Assembly: GCA_018714575.1 (NCBI GenBank) | Contig: DVNF01000098.1 | Location: 1-14,540, forward strand | DNA from: Candidatus Stercoripulliclostridium merdigallinarum | GTDB lineage: Bacteria; Bacillota; Clostridia; Christensenellales; DTU072 | Direction of reading: 5' to 3' | Length of the DNA: 14,540 bases | In this document: positions 1 through 7,232 of the stretch, piece after piece | How the letters are laid out: the number at the start of each line of letters is the position of its first letter | Position numbering within the stretch: position 1 is the first letter of the stretch | Translations under genes and position numbers: made by a program | The notes under the pieces: generated by a model | Told to the model about the DNA's origin: nothing | What the model saw: the letters and a program-made list of their open reading frames with translations, nothing else | Databases searched by the model: none

Positions 1-665
1 CTTCACGTCCGCTGTGGAAAAAGTTTTCGCCAAAGGAACGCGAGGTAAAAGCTACGGTCAAACGAAAGATCGGCGAGATTTTAAAGACGAAAGGCGTCCT
101 TTTAAGTATCTTTTCTTTGGGATTATACTGCGCGGCGGAGTTTACGGTCGGGACTTGGGGAGCCAGCTTTTTGGTGAACGCCAGGGGGATTTCCGAAGAA
201 AACGCCGCTTTGGGTTCAACGGCATTTTACGGAGGCTTGATGCTGGGACGTCTGATAGCAGGGATCCTGGCTATCAAGCTCCGCGACAAGACTTTGATCA
301 GAATAGGATTGGCGGCGGCGTTACCCGGAGTCGTTTTGCTGGCAATACCCATGGCGCCGTGGGGCGCATATGTGGCTCTCGCGATAATCGGCGTGGGAAT
401 GGGACCGGTGTTCCCGTCGGTTCTGCATACGGTGCCGGCGCGGTTCGGAACGGATGCCGCGGCAGAGATCACGGGCTATCATATGGGCGGCGCGTATGTA
501 GTAGGCTTTGCCGTTCAGTTATCGTTCGGATTTATCGCCGGGAAAGTCGGATACGGATTTATGTCATATCTGATTTTAGCCATTGTCTTAGTGACCATTC
601 TGGTCACGGAGATTGTTTCGAAAACTACGAAAAAGGTATCTGAAAATGGAGGAAAAGAAACCTAA
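1..665 (+). CDS. MFS transporter, C-terminal part (5' end outside window)
   Basis: The frame is open from the window edge to the TAA at 663-665, so only the C-terminal ~220 residues of a Major Facilitator Superfamily permease are present. The visible part starts with a basic cytoplasmic loop (SRPLWKKFSPKER..., lysine- and arginine-rich), as expected for the central loop between the two six-helix halves. About six hydrophobic segments follow. The AEFTVGTWGASFLV stretch and the later GRLIAG and GMGPVFPS stretches resemble sugar-type (FucP-like) MFS carriers; this likeness comes from memory of the family, not from a search. The substrate cannot be told. The 3' end overlaps the next gene by 20 bp, so the two are probably co-transcribed. 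A TTG at 117 could be mistaken for a start but lies inside the first visible helix. Confidence 0.85.
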   Translation, partial: SRPLWKKFSPKEREVKATVKRKIGEILKTKGVLLSIFSLGLYCAAEFTVGTWGASFLVNARGISEENAALGSTAFYGGLMLGRLIAGILAIKLRDKTLIRIGLAAALPGVVLLAIPMAPWGAYVALAIIGVGMGPVFPSVLHTVPARFGTDAAAEITGYHMGGAYVVGFAVQLSFGFIAGKVGYGFMSYLILAIVLVTILVTEIVSKTTKKVSENGGKET

Positions 666-1401
666 ATTAAATAAACCTTTGCTGGGCAGCCGTTGGGGCG
701 AAGGTATGTGGGTGCTGGGGATATTCCTGGTTTCTTTGGGTGTGTCGTTGTGTTCGAAAGCCGATTTGGGAGTGTCGATGATAGCTGCCCCCGCGTTTAT
801 AATTCAGGAGGCTTTGGCGCCGCACCTGCCGTGGTTGACGGTAGGAGTTACCGAATACGTTTATCAAGGGATCGTATTGATAATCATGTGCATAATAGTC
901 AGGCGCTTCGATATCCGCTATCTAGGAGCGTTTTTGGTCGCGGTGATATACGGTTACGTATTGGATATGTGGCTAGCCGTGATAGGCGTCGAAACCGACG
1001 TCGTTTATCTGAGGTGGCTGTTGATGGCGGCAGGAGCGGTGACTACGGCTGTGGGAGTAACCTGTTTTTTCAGAACGTATCTTCCTTTGGAAGTATACGA
1101 ATTGGTGGTAGCGGAAGTAGCCAAACGCTATTCGTTCAAATTGGAAAAAACCAAATTGGTATACGATCTGATACAGCTGACCGTTACTGCGGTTTTGGCA
1201 TTGACGTTATTCGATCCTACCGAATTCGATTGGTCCGAAATATATATGAAAGCATACCATTCTTTAGGAGTCGGCACAGTATTTATGACCGTTGTCAATA
1301 CCCCGATAATTACTTTGACGGGAAAGGCGGCAGACAAGCTGTTCGGGTATGATCCGCTGTTCAAGGGCTTAAAGAAGCTGCTTTCGACGCGTGATAAGTA
1401 A
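646..1401 (+). CDS. YczE/YitT-like multi-pass membrane protein (DUF6198 type)
   Basis: A 251-residue integral membrane protein with roughly six hydrophobic segments and a charged N-terminus (MEEKKPKLNK). The segment after the first helix (CSKADLGVSMIAAPAFIIQE) is typical of the YczE/YyaS/YitT group now split into DUF6198; function is not established for this group. I chose the ATG at 646, preceded by an AAAGGT site inside the upstream gene, rather than the in-frame TTG at 613, which would add a basic tail read from the upstream gene's end. It overlaps the MFS gene by 20 bp, so coupled translation is likely and the pair may act together at the membrane. No terminator is visible between its end and the next promoter. 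Confidence 0.72.
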   Translation: MEEKKPKLNKPLLGSRWGEGMWVLGIFLVSLGVSLCSKADLGVSMIAAPAFIIQEALAPHLPWLTVGVTEYVYQGIVLIIMCIIVRRFDIRYLGAFLVAVIYGYVLDMWLAVIGVETDVVYLRWLLMAAGAVTTAVGVTCFFRTYLPLEVYELVVAEVAKRYSFKLEKTKLVYDLIQLTVTAVLALTLFDPTEFDWSEIYMKAYHSLGVGTVFMTVVNTPIITLTGKAADKLFGYDPLFKGLKKLLSTRDK

Positions 1402-1432
1402 TTAATTTGGTTAAAATTAGTCGGAAGCGTAC

Positions 1433-1461
1433 TTTACAAAAATATAGTAATGTTGTATAAT
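1433..1461 (+). promoter_or_regulatory. sigma-A type promoter of the M28 peptidase gene
   Basis: TTTACA (1433-1438), a 17-bp spacer, and a perfect TATAAT (1456-1461). The predicted start of transcription, about 1468, leaves a 23-nt leader containing GGAGGAG (1480-1486) before the ATG at 1491. Confidence 0.8.
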
Positions 1462-1490
1462 ATCTAAAATCGTTCTTTTGGAGGAGAGAA

Positions 1491-2756
1491 ATGTCTAAAT
1501 ACGATGCTTTAATTGAAAAAAAGGCTGAAGGCGCGCAGTTTATGGTGGACGAGATCACGCATATCTGCCGCGATTTGCCGAAACGCGGTCCCGGTTCGGA
1601 AGGCGAAAAAGCGGCTTCCGAATACATGGCAGGCGTTTTGAAAGACAAATGCGGTTGCGAAACCACCTACATAGAATCCTTCAAGGAAAATCCTGGCTCA
1701 TTTCTAGGATGGCTGTATTTTACTTTGACGTTCTCTTTGGCGGGATATTTGCTGTTTTGGTTCGTGCCGGTAGCAGGCGCCGTTTTGGTAGCTTTGGGAT
1801 TTGCGATAATGATCGCGCAATTTATTTTCTATAAAAAAGTAGTCGATAAATTCTTCCCGGAGATGACGGGCACAAACGTCACGGCTATCAAAAAATGCAA
1901 AGGCGAAGTCAAAGCCAGGATCTTTTATAACGGACACCAGGACGCAGCATGGAATTGGCCGGTTAACGAAAAATTCGGCGGTTTGGTATATGAAATGCAT
2001 ATCTTGCTTACTGTCATCGGCGGATTGTTTAACCTTGCGATATGTATCGCCGCGGCGATAATCGTGGACGGCGGCGTCGGAGTAGCTACCCCGGAAATTT
2101 ACGGCGCGCTGTTTTGGGCAGGCGTTGCCGGAGCGATTTTCGTTCCGATCACGATCGGGTTGTATTTCATGTGGGACGAAAATACCATAGTCGACGGCGC
2201 AAACGACAACTTGACCGGGTGCTATATGGGCATAGCCATTTTGAAAGCCATGAAAGACGCGGGATTCGAACCCGAAAACGTCGAAGTCGGCGTCATTTTG
2301 TCCGGATCGGAAGAGGCGGGCTTGCGCGGCTCGATGGCTTGGTCAAAGGCGCATAAGGACGATTTCAAAGACGTTCCCACTTGGATAATCAGTTACGATA
2401 CCATTCACGAAAAAAAATTCCTGGGCGTCAATTACCGCGATCTGAACGGCACGGTAAAGACCGACAAAGAAGTAGGCGACGCGTTCATGGCGGCGGCGAA
2501 GGAATTGGATATCGCCTGCAACAAAACCTGGGTACCTCCGCTGGGCGGCGCTACCGACTGTGCGGCGTTCACAAAGGCAGGCTTTAAAGCGACTTCTATC
2601 ACCGCGCTGAACCACGTTTTGGAAGATTATTATCACACCAGAAAGGATACTTATACCAATCTTGACGCCGAATGTCTGGCGGATTGTTATGCGATTTCCG
2701 TAAAAGTGCTGGATAATTTGGAAAAAAGATACGGCGAAAACGCCGCGGAAAAATAA
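1491..2756 (+). CDS. M28-family zinc peptidase with two membrane hairpins
   Basis: A 421-residue protein with the metal-binding pattern of M28 aminopeptidases: His149 in GHQD, Asp239 in DGANDN, Glu274-Glu275 in GSEEAGLRGS, Asp303 in SYDT and His382 in YYHTRKDT. The family removes N-terminal amino acids from peptides using two Zn ions, with the first Glu of the EE pair as general base. Unusually, two hydrophobic hairpins are inserted: about residues 72-114, before the catalytic core, and about 167-227, between His149 and Asp239. Four membrane passes keep the N-terminus and catalytic parts on one side. With no signal peptide that side is probably the cytoplasm, but this is inference. It has its own promoter, a strong Shine-Dalgarno site and a terminator, so it is likely monocistronic. 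The physiological substrate is unknown. Confidence 0.88.
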   Translation: MSKYDALIEKKAEGAQFMVDEITHICRDLPKRGPGSEGEKAASEYMAGVLKDKCGCETTYIESFKENPGSFLGWLYFTLTFSLAGYLLFWFVPVAGAVLVALGFAIMIAQFIFYKKVVDKFFPEMTGTNVTAIKKCKGEVKARIFYNGHQDAAWNWPVNEKFGGLVYEMHILLTVIGGLFNLAICIAAAIIVDGGVGVATPEIYGALFWAGVAGAIFVPITIGLYFMWDENTIVDGANDNLTGCYMGIAILKAMKDAGFEPENVEVGVILSGSEEAGLRGSMAWSKAHKDDFKDVPTWIISYDTIHEKKFLGVNYRDLNGTVKTDKEVGDAFMAAAKELDIACNKTWVPPLGGATDCAAFTKAGFKATSITALNHVLEDYYHTRKDTYTNLDAECLADCYAISVKVLDNLEKRYGENAAEK

Positions 2757-2795
2757 TCCGTATTCTTACAAATTTCAAATGTAAAAATCCAAAAG

Positions 2796-2823
2796 AAAAC
2801 GCTCCGAACACGGGGCGTTTTTT
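2796..2823 (+). terminator. Bidirectional intrinsic terminator between M28 gene and rlmI
   Basis: An 11-bp stem (2796-2806 with 2811-2821, one T-G wobble) with loop AACA is followed by a T run to 2823. Read on the minus strand, the same stem is followed by TTTTCTTTT, so it can also end the convergent rlmI transcript. Confidence 0.85.
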
Positions 2824-2875
2824 ATGGTTTAGATCGAAAAATTTTAGCCGATTGCAGGTGACCGTAGGTAAACGA

Positions 2876-4048
2876 TCAACGCCTGTCTACCGACAGGATA
2901 TAAAATTTCAAATACTCGCTTTCGGGTATGGCAAGGTCGGCAGGGTGGTCGGGGGATTGCATTCTGCGTTCCAGGATCCTGATGCGCTTGCCTGCACCGG
3001 CAGCGGCTTCCGACAGCGTTTTTTCAAACAACGCAATGCCCATATAGTGCGAACAGGACGCAGTGGCAAGGATGCCGCCGTCGGTCAACAATTTCATCGC
3101 GGCGATATTAATGTCGCGGTAGCCTTTGACGGCTCCGGGGACTTCGGCGGCGCTTTTACAAAATGCAGGGGGATCCAGAACGATCAGATCGTATTTTTCG
3201 CCGCGCTTTTTTGCGGAGCGAAGGTATTCGAATACGTCTGCGCATTCCGTTTCTATATTGTTGAAGCCGTTTAATGCGGCGTTTGAGGTCAGCTCGTCCA
3301 AAGCCGTTTGCGAAATATCCACGGCTTTTACGCGGCTTGCGGTCATTGCCGTATTCAGCGAAAAGCCGCCCACGTTGCAAAAACAGTCCAGAACCGTTTT
3401 GCCTTTAGCGTAACGCCGGAGTGCCAGCCTGTTTTCCTTTTGATCCAAATAATAGCCTGTTTTTTGACCGTTGACTATGTCGATATCCAATTTTATGCCG
3501 TTTTCCGAAATGCGAACGCGTTCGGGCAATTCGCCGTACAGCACTCCGACCAGAGGTTCCAAACCCTCTTTTTTCAATACAGGAGCGTCCGAACGGGAAT
3601 ATATGCACTTCGGGTGGAAGGCTTTGACCAAACACGATACGATAATATCCTGTTTCAGTCGCATACCCAGGGAGAGTATTTCCACCACATAAACGTCGCC
3701 GTAACGGTCTACTATTAACGACGGCAAACCGTCCGATTCGGAAAAACACAGTCGATAGGCTTCGCCCAAGCCGATATTTTCTCGCAGCGCGTTTGCGCGG
3801 ATCAGGCGTTCCGAAAACAGCTGTTCGGTATCCTCTTCTTCGCGGTTATAGATAAAAAGCCTGACTAAAATTTTGGACAGGCGGTTGATGTAACCTTTTC
3901 CCAAGAAGTTGCCGCCGCTGTCATAGACTTCGGCAAGCGAGCCGTTTGGAGCTTTGCCTTCGACGGTCTGTACTTCGTTGGCGTATACCCACGGGTGACC
4001 TTTTTTTATACGGCGTTCTTCGCCGCGTTTCAAATAAACTTTATACAT
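2876..4048 (-). CDS. rlmI: RlmI-type 23S rRNA (cytosine-C5) methyltransferase
   Basis: A 390-residue SAM-dependent methyltransferase of the RlmI/COG1092 group, which in E. coli makes m5C1962 in 23S rRNA. The N-terminus (MYKVYLKRGEERRIKKGHPWVY) is a PUA-like RNA-binding domain of about 75 residues. QKTGYYLDQKENR (about 195-207), VLDCFCNVGGFSLNTA (SAM motif I, about 219-234), LDPPAF (291-296) and the Cys of ASCSHY (about 332, presumed catalytic) follow in the family order, and the length matches the E. coli enzyme. I place the start at the ATG 4048-4046, because homologues begin at this point; a TTG six bases upstream is less likely. No Shine-Dalgarno sequence precedes it, in keeping with the promoter position described separately. 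It is a single gene, divergent from the SGNH hydrolase gene. Confidence 0.9.
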   Translation of the reverse strand: MYKVYLKRGEERRIKKGHPWVYANEVQTVEGKAPNGSLAEVYDSGGNFLGKGYINRLSKILVRLFIYNREEEDTEQLFSERLIRANALRENIGLGEAYRLCFSESDGLPSLIVDRYGDVYVVEILSLGMRLKQDIIVSCLVKAFHPKCIYSRSDAPVLKKEGLEPLVGVLYGELPERVRISENGIKLDIDIVNGQKTGYYLDQKENRLALRRYAKGKTVLDCFCNVGGFSLNTAMTASRVKAVDISQTALDELTSNAALNGFNNIETECADVFEYLRSAKKRGEKYDLIVLDPPAFCKSAAEVPGAVKGYRDINIAAMKLLTDGGILATASCSHYMGIALFEKTLSEAAAGAGKRIRILERRMQSPDHPADLAIPESEYLKFYILSVDRR

Positions 4049-4054
4049 AATCAA

Positions 4055-4084
4055 ATTATAACTTTTTCGGTTGGGTCAGGTCAA
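4055..4084 (-). promoter_or_regulatory. Promoter of rlmI, predicting a leaderless transcript
   Basis: On the minus strand TTGACC (4084-4079), an 18-bp spacer and TATAAT (4060-4055). Counting seven bases on from the -10 box puts +1 at 4048, the A of the rlmI ATG. Confidence 0.7.
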
Positions 4085-4122
4085 GGAGTATCGACTATAC
4101 GACCGATTTAATCAAGGACGTA

Positions 4123-4151
4123 TTGATTTTTTTTCGCGCGCGTGCTAGAAT
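4123..4151 (+). promoter_or_regulatory. Promoter of the SGNH hydrolase gene
   Basis: TTGATT (4123-4128), a 17-bp spacer and TAGAAT (4146-4151); +1 would be about 4158, giving a 30-nt leader with GGAGGGAG (about 4177-4184) before the ATG at 4188. The spacer is odd: it continues an eight-T run (4127-4134) and is then purely alternating CG/TG up to the -10 box. Confidence 0.65.
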
Positions 4152-4187
4152 GAATTATAAAATGCCGAGCTGTCGGCGGAGGGAGTT

Positions 4188-5957
4188 ATGCGTTTCAGAG
4201 TTACGATAGCTGTTTTGGTAGTTTTGGCTGTGGTCGTTACCGGCGGAGTCTTGGTCGCGGCGCCCTATGTTTTTGAAGAAGACGCGCCCGAAGCGCAGGA
4301 AGCGCCGATCATCAGCTTTTGGGGCGATTCCATTGCCGAAGGCGTGCTGGGAGCTTCGCCCGTCAACGAACGTGAAAGTAATTGCTATTACGCCATAGTC
4401 GGCAGGTCTAACGGCTTTACATATTATAACCGTTCGGTGTCGGGGCACAAGACCGAAGCCATGTTGGAATTCATTCAACGTCCCGACGACGGGGCAAGTA
4501 TGAACGCTACGATACTCAGGACTTCCGATATTATTCATATTTCTATCCTGGGAAACGATCTGTTGCAAAATTATTTAGGTAGCCTTGTCATGTATTATCC
4601 GACAAAGGATCCGAACAATTCCGAATATCGGAGGTTATTGGATTTGTTGGATACGGCTTCGAAAAACTTTACGGATATAATCGATTATATCGCCCGCGTC
4701 AATCCCACGGCTACCATAATGGTCAGCACCGTCTATAATCCCATGTTCCCCGGCAGTAAGATCATAGGCAGCAACGTGGTAGATTACATGAAAAGGACTT
4801 ACGGCTTCGACGACGCCGGAGTGCGCTCCAGCACCAACGAGCTGTTGGGCGACCTGAACGCAGTCATATTCGACTACGCGGAGGCTAATCCCGGAGTCAT
4901 AGAAATAGTCGACGTCGCGGCGGCATTCGAAGAAATATATCAGCAAGATATATCCTTAAACAAAGCATTGTTTTATAACGACGGAGTGCATCCGTCCAAC
5001 AAAGGCCACGCCGTCATAGCGCGCGCCATACAGGAGAAGTTGGAGGCTTTGGGTATCGCGGGCGCAGACGCTTTGGGCAAATACCGCGCGCTTAGATTGG
5101 ACGAAGTGCAACGAGTTTATCCGTCGGTTTCCTCAGCCGCGTTTACGGAGCTGGCGGCGGCAGACAGCTTTTCCGCAGTTACCGAAACCTATTTCGACTT
5201 GACCGACGGGCTGACCCCCGATTACATAAAAGAAATAGAACCGGATCCCGATCAACGGCATTTCGATACTCAAACCGAATTTTATCTGACAGACGATTGT
5301 GCCGTGTGGAATATGCCGATATTCAATATTATAGGTTCGGTGTTTGGCGAGGATAATATTTTAGCTTCGATCGAACTGTTCGACAGGGATAATTGCAAGA
5401 TCGTATTTTATCCTGACGGCAGGGTGCGCATGCAGTTTTACCTTGTGGACGGAATAGGCACAACGGTGATGCCTATTCTAAATTCACTGTTGCAGAACGT
5501 CGAGTTGCCGGATTTCGACGTACAAGGCGGTTTGGTGGATTCATACGCTTCCGAACTTTTCCCCGGATTTAAGTTGAGCGATTGGGTAGGGTCCATGGAA
5601 AAATTAAAGGGAGCTTTGGGGCTGGAGATAGTCGGTATAGATTGGGAACAACCTGCGTTGGAAGCGTTCATGGCGGAATTAAGCGAAACGGGAATGTTGC
5701 CCGACAAGTTCCCCGCCGGATTAGTGCTGACCGATCCGTTCGGTATCGTATACGAGGGTACTTATTATATGGAAACGGTGCACAGCGACGTCACTAATAC
5801 CGATTATACGGCGATATATACGGGTAAAGCCGCCGAAGGCGGGCAACCGTACCTGGTCGGAACGCTGACCACGGACGAGGACGGCGAAAGCAATATCGTC
5901 GCGCGTATAGAGTTTTTACAATTCGTGATAGCGGCTTCCACGACAAAATCTAAATAG
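4188..5957 (+). CDS. Membrane-anchored SGNH/GDSL hydrolase with unknown C-terminal domain
   Basis: A 589-residue protein. Residues 5-27 form one hydrophobic segment without a lipobox cysteine, so it is a membrane anchor or Sec signal and the rest is extracytoplasmic. Residues about 41-285 are an SGNH hydrolase domain: GDS with nucleophile Ser48, Gly86 in SVSGH, Asn123 in LGND, and Asp265/His268 in DGVHPSNKGH, a complete catalytic set. Such enzymes are esterases, lipases or carbohydrate deacetylases; the substrate is not visible here. Residues about 300-589 match no family I recognise; this half is acidic, rich in aromatic and small hydrophobic residues, lacks tandem repeats and has short strand-like stretches (for example CKIVFYPDGRVRMQFYLVDG). 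It has its own promoter and a strong ribosome binding site, and is divergent from rlmI. Confidence 0.82.
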   Translation: MRFRVTIAVLVVLAVVVTGGVLVAAPYVFEEDAPEAQEAPIISFWGDSIAEGVLGASPVNERESNCYYAIVGRSNGFTYYNRSVSGHKTEAMLEFIQRPDDGASMNATILRTSDIIHISILGNDLLQNYLGSLVMYYPTKDPNNSEYRRLLDLLDTASKNFTDIIDYIARVNPTATIMVSTVYNPMFPGSKIIGSNVVDYMKRTYGFDDAGVRSSTNELLGDLNAVIFDYAEANPGVIEIVDVAAAFEEIYQQDISLNKALFYNDGVHPSNKGHAVIARAIQEKLEALGIAGADALGKYRALRLDEVQRVYPSVSSAAFTELAAADSFSAVTETYFDLTDGLTPDYIKEIEPDPDQRHFDTQTEFYLTDDCAVWNMPIFNIIGSVFGEDNILASIELFDRDNCKIVFYPDGRVRMQFYLVDGIGTTVMPILNSLLQNVELPDFDVQGGLVDSYASELFPGFKLSDWVGSMEKLKGALGLEIVGIDWEQPALEAFMAELSETGMLPDKFPAGLVLTDPFGIVYEGTYYMETVHSDVTNTDYTAIYTGKAAEGGQPYLVGTLTTDEDGESNIVARIEFLQFVIAASTTKSK

Positions 5958-6025
5958 CTTGAATTGCTAATGACACGAAGCCCGTGCAGGCATAATTAGA
6001 AAAATTTATTAAAAGCCTTTTATAA

Positions 6026-6060
6026 ACGTTCGACCTCGGGGGTCCCCGAGGTCGAGGTTT
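6026..6060. repeat. GC-rich perfect palindrome (hairpin) without a U-tract
   Basis: A perfect 12-bp stem (6031-6042 with 6045-6056) has a 2-base centre, and AAC/GTT (6026-6028 with 6058-6060) adds three pairs beyond a small internal loop. It lies 70 bp after the SGNH gene. Neither strand follows the stem with a T run, so it is not a textbook intrinsic terminator, although ending or stabilising the SGNH transcript remains the most likely job. Confidence 0.6.
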
Positions 6061-6066
6061 AAAAAG

Positions 6067-6098
6067 GACGGTAACCGTCATAATATTTATAATATAAT
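6067..6098 (+). promoter_or_regulatory. Likely promoter/operator region of the rlmA operon
   Basis: Two overlapping TATAAT hexamers (6088-6093 and 6093-6098) lie about 15-20 bp before the ATG at 6113, but neither has a recognisable -35 box at 16-18 bp. In the -35 position sits the inverted repeat GACGGT-A-ACCGTC (6067-6079). A -10 element without a -35 box but with a palindrome in its place suggests activator dependence. That is inference. Confidence 0.4.
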
Positions 6099-6112
6099 TT
6101 AAAATAAGGTAA

Positions 6113-6907
6113 ATGCAGGAAAGTAAGTTGTTTATCTGCCCGAAATGCGGAAAGGAATTGAATATCAGGGAGCGTTCGTATTATTGCGAAAACGGTCATT
6201 GTTACGATATAGCGCGCGCGGGCTATGTAAATTTGGTGCTTGGCAGCAAGCGCACGCCGTCAGGGGACGGAGAAACGTCCATAGCGGCACGGCGCAACGT
6301 TATGGCGGCAGGGTATTATAACAAGCTGTACGAATACATAGAGCAACTGCCGCCGAAAGGGGCGTTTTTGGACATCGGGACTGCGGACGGATCATTGCCG
6401 GGGAGGTTGTCGGAAATTTTCCCTGACGTCGAATTTTACGGCACGGATCTATCGAAGTTCGCTATTGAAAGGGCGGCAAAGACTTACAAAAAAGTATGTT
6501 TTGCCGTAGCTAACAACGCAAGACTTCCGTTCAAGGAACAATCGTTCGATATGCTGTCCGCGGTGTTTACTACGGTGTTTCCCGCGGAAATCGGCAGAGT
6601 ATTGAAAAGGGGCGGCTTGTTTATAAAGGTGACTCCGGGAAAGGATCATTTGATAGAACTTCGCCGCGTTTTATATGATTCGGTACGCGAAAACGTGGCG
6701 GACGAAACCTTGCCACATGGATTTTCGCACATATCTCAGGTCGACTTGCAGGACAAATTTTTTGTCGGCAAGGATTTGATGCCGGAACTGATCCGCATGA
6801 CTCCTTACGGGGTGAAAAGCAGTAAATCGCGGTTGAATGCCGCGGCGGACGGAGAAGGGGAGATCAGTTTGGACTTTAGGGTAGATATATACAGAAAAGA
6901 GGATTAA
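6113..6907 (+). CDS. RlmA-type 23S rRNA (guanine-N1) methyltransferase
   Basis: A 264-residue protein with the RlmA layout: an N-terminal zinc knuckle (Cys9, Cys12, Cys25, His29 in CPKCG...CENGHCYDIARAGYVNL) followed by a class I SAM methyltransferase domain (LDIGTADG at 86-93, YGTDLSK, and NNARLPF at motif IV). RlmA enzymes methylate N1 of G745 (RlmA-I, Gram-negative) or G748 (RlmA-II/TlrB, Gram-positive) in helix 35 of 23S rRNA; which base is modified here cannot be decided by eye. AAGG precedes the ATG at 6113. It is the first gene of a three-gene operon, ending 13 bp before the MGMT-like gene. Its last codons form one copy of a 12-bp tandem duplication that supplies the next gene's ribosome binding site. 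Confidence 0.85.
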   Translation: MQESKLFICPKCGKELNIRERSYYCENGHCYDIARAGYVNLVLGSKRTPSGDGETSIAARRNVMAAGYYNKLYEYIEQLPPKGAFLDIGTADGSLPGRLSEIFPDVEFYGTDLSKFAIERAAKTYKKVCFAVANNARLPFKEQSFDMLSAVFTTVFPAEIGRVLKRGGLFIKVTPGKDHLIELRRVLYDSVRENVADETLPHGFSHISQVDLQDKFFVGKDLMPELIRMTPYGVKSSKSRLNAAADGEGEISLDFRVDIYRKED

Positions 6908-6920
6908 TAAGAGGATTAAA
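6897..6920 (+). repeat. 12-bp tandem duplication spanning stop codon and next Shine-Dalgarno
   Basis: AAGAGGATTAA occurs at 6897-6907 and again at 6909-6919, a period of 12. The first copy encodes the last residues and stop of the rlmA-type gene; the second provides the purine-rich AGAGGA that serves the ATG at 6921. Confidence 0.8.
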
Positions 6921-7232
6921 ATGTCATATTACGATACAGTATACGAAATAGTCAAAAGGATCCCGCGAGGGAAAGTAGCGACCTACGGGCAAATTGCGGC
7001 GATATCCGGTTCGCCCAAGGCTTCGCGCGCAGTGGGATACGCGTTGCATTTCAATCCGACGCCGGGCGTGATCCCCTGTCACAGAGTGGTAAACAGAAAC
7101 GGCGGACTTGCCCCGGCGTTTGCTTTCGGCGGCATCGACGCGCAAAGAAAATTATTGACTGCCGAAGGCGTAGAAGTCAATGCCGACGGCACGGTAGACC
7201 TGGACAAATATTTGGCGCGAGATTTAAAATGA
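6921..7232 (+). CDS. Single-domain MGMT-family (O6-alkylguanine) DNA repair protein
   Basis: A 103-residue protein equivalent to the C-terminal DNA-binding and active-site domain of O6-methylguanine-DNA methyltransferase. It has the turn and base-flipping Tyr (ATYGQIA, Tyr22), the arginine finger (Arg36 in SRAVG), the Asn-Pro pair (HFNP) and the acceptor Cys53 in PCHRVV. The N-terminal domain of Ada/Ogt/MGMT is absent, as in alkyltransferase-like (ATL) proteins, but ATLs usually replace the Cys with Trp or Ala. Here the Cys is kept, so suicidal alkyl transfer is possible as well as damage recognition for excision repair. It starts 13 bp after the rlmA-type gene and its stop overlaps the next ATG by 4 bp, so translation of the trio is probably coupled. 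Confidence 0.85.
   Translation: MSYYDTVYEIVKRIPRGKVATYGQIAAISGSPKASRAVGYALHFNPTPGVIPCHRVVNRNGGLAPAFAFGGIDAQRKLLTAEGVEVNADGTVDLDKYLARDLK

Noticed and set aside
613..646. TTG at 613 as start of the DUF6198-type gene.
   Set aside because: It would add a basic tail read from the upstream gene's coding end; the ATG at 646 gives the usual charged N-terminus.
4052..4054. TTG at 4054-4052 as start of rlmI.
   Set aside because: It adds only two residues, lies between the -10 box and the predicted +1, and homologues start at the next Met.
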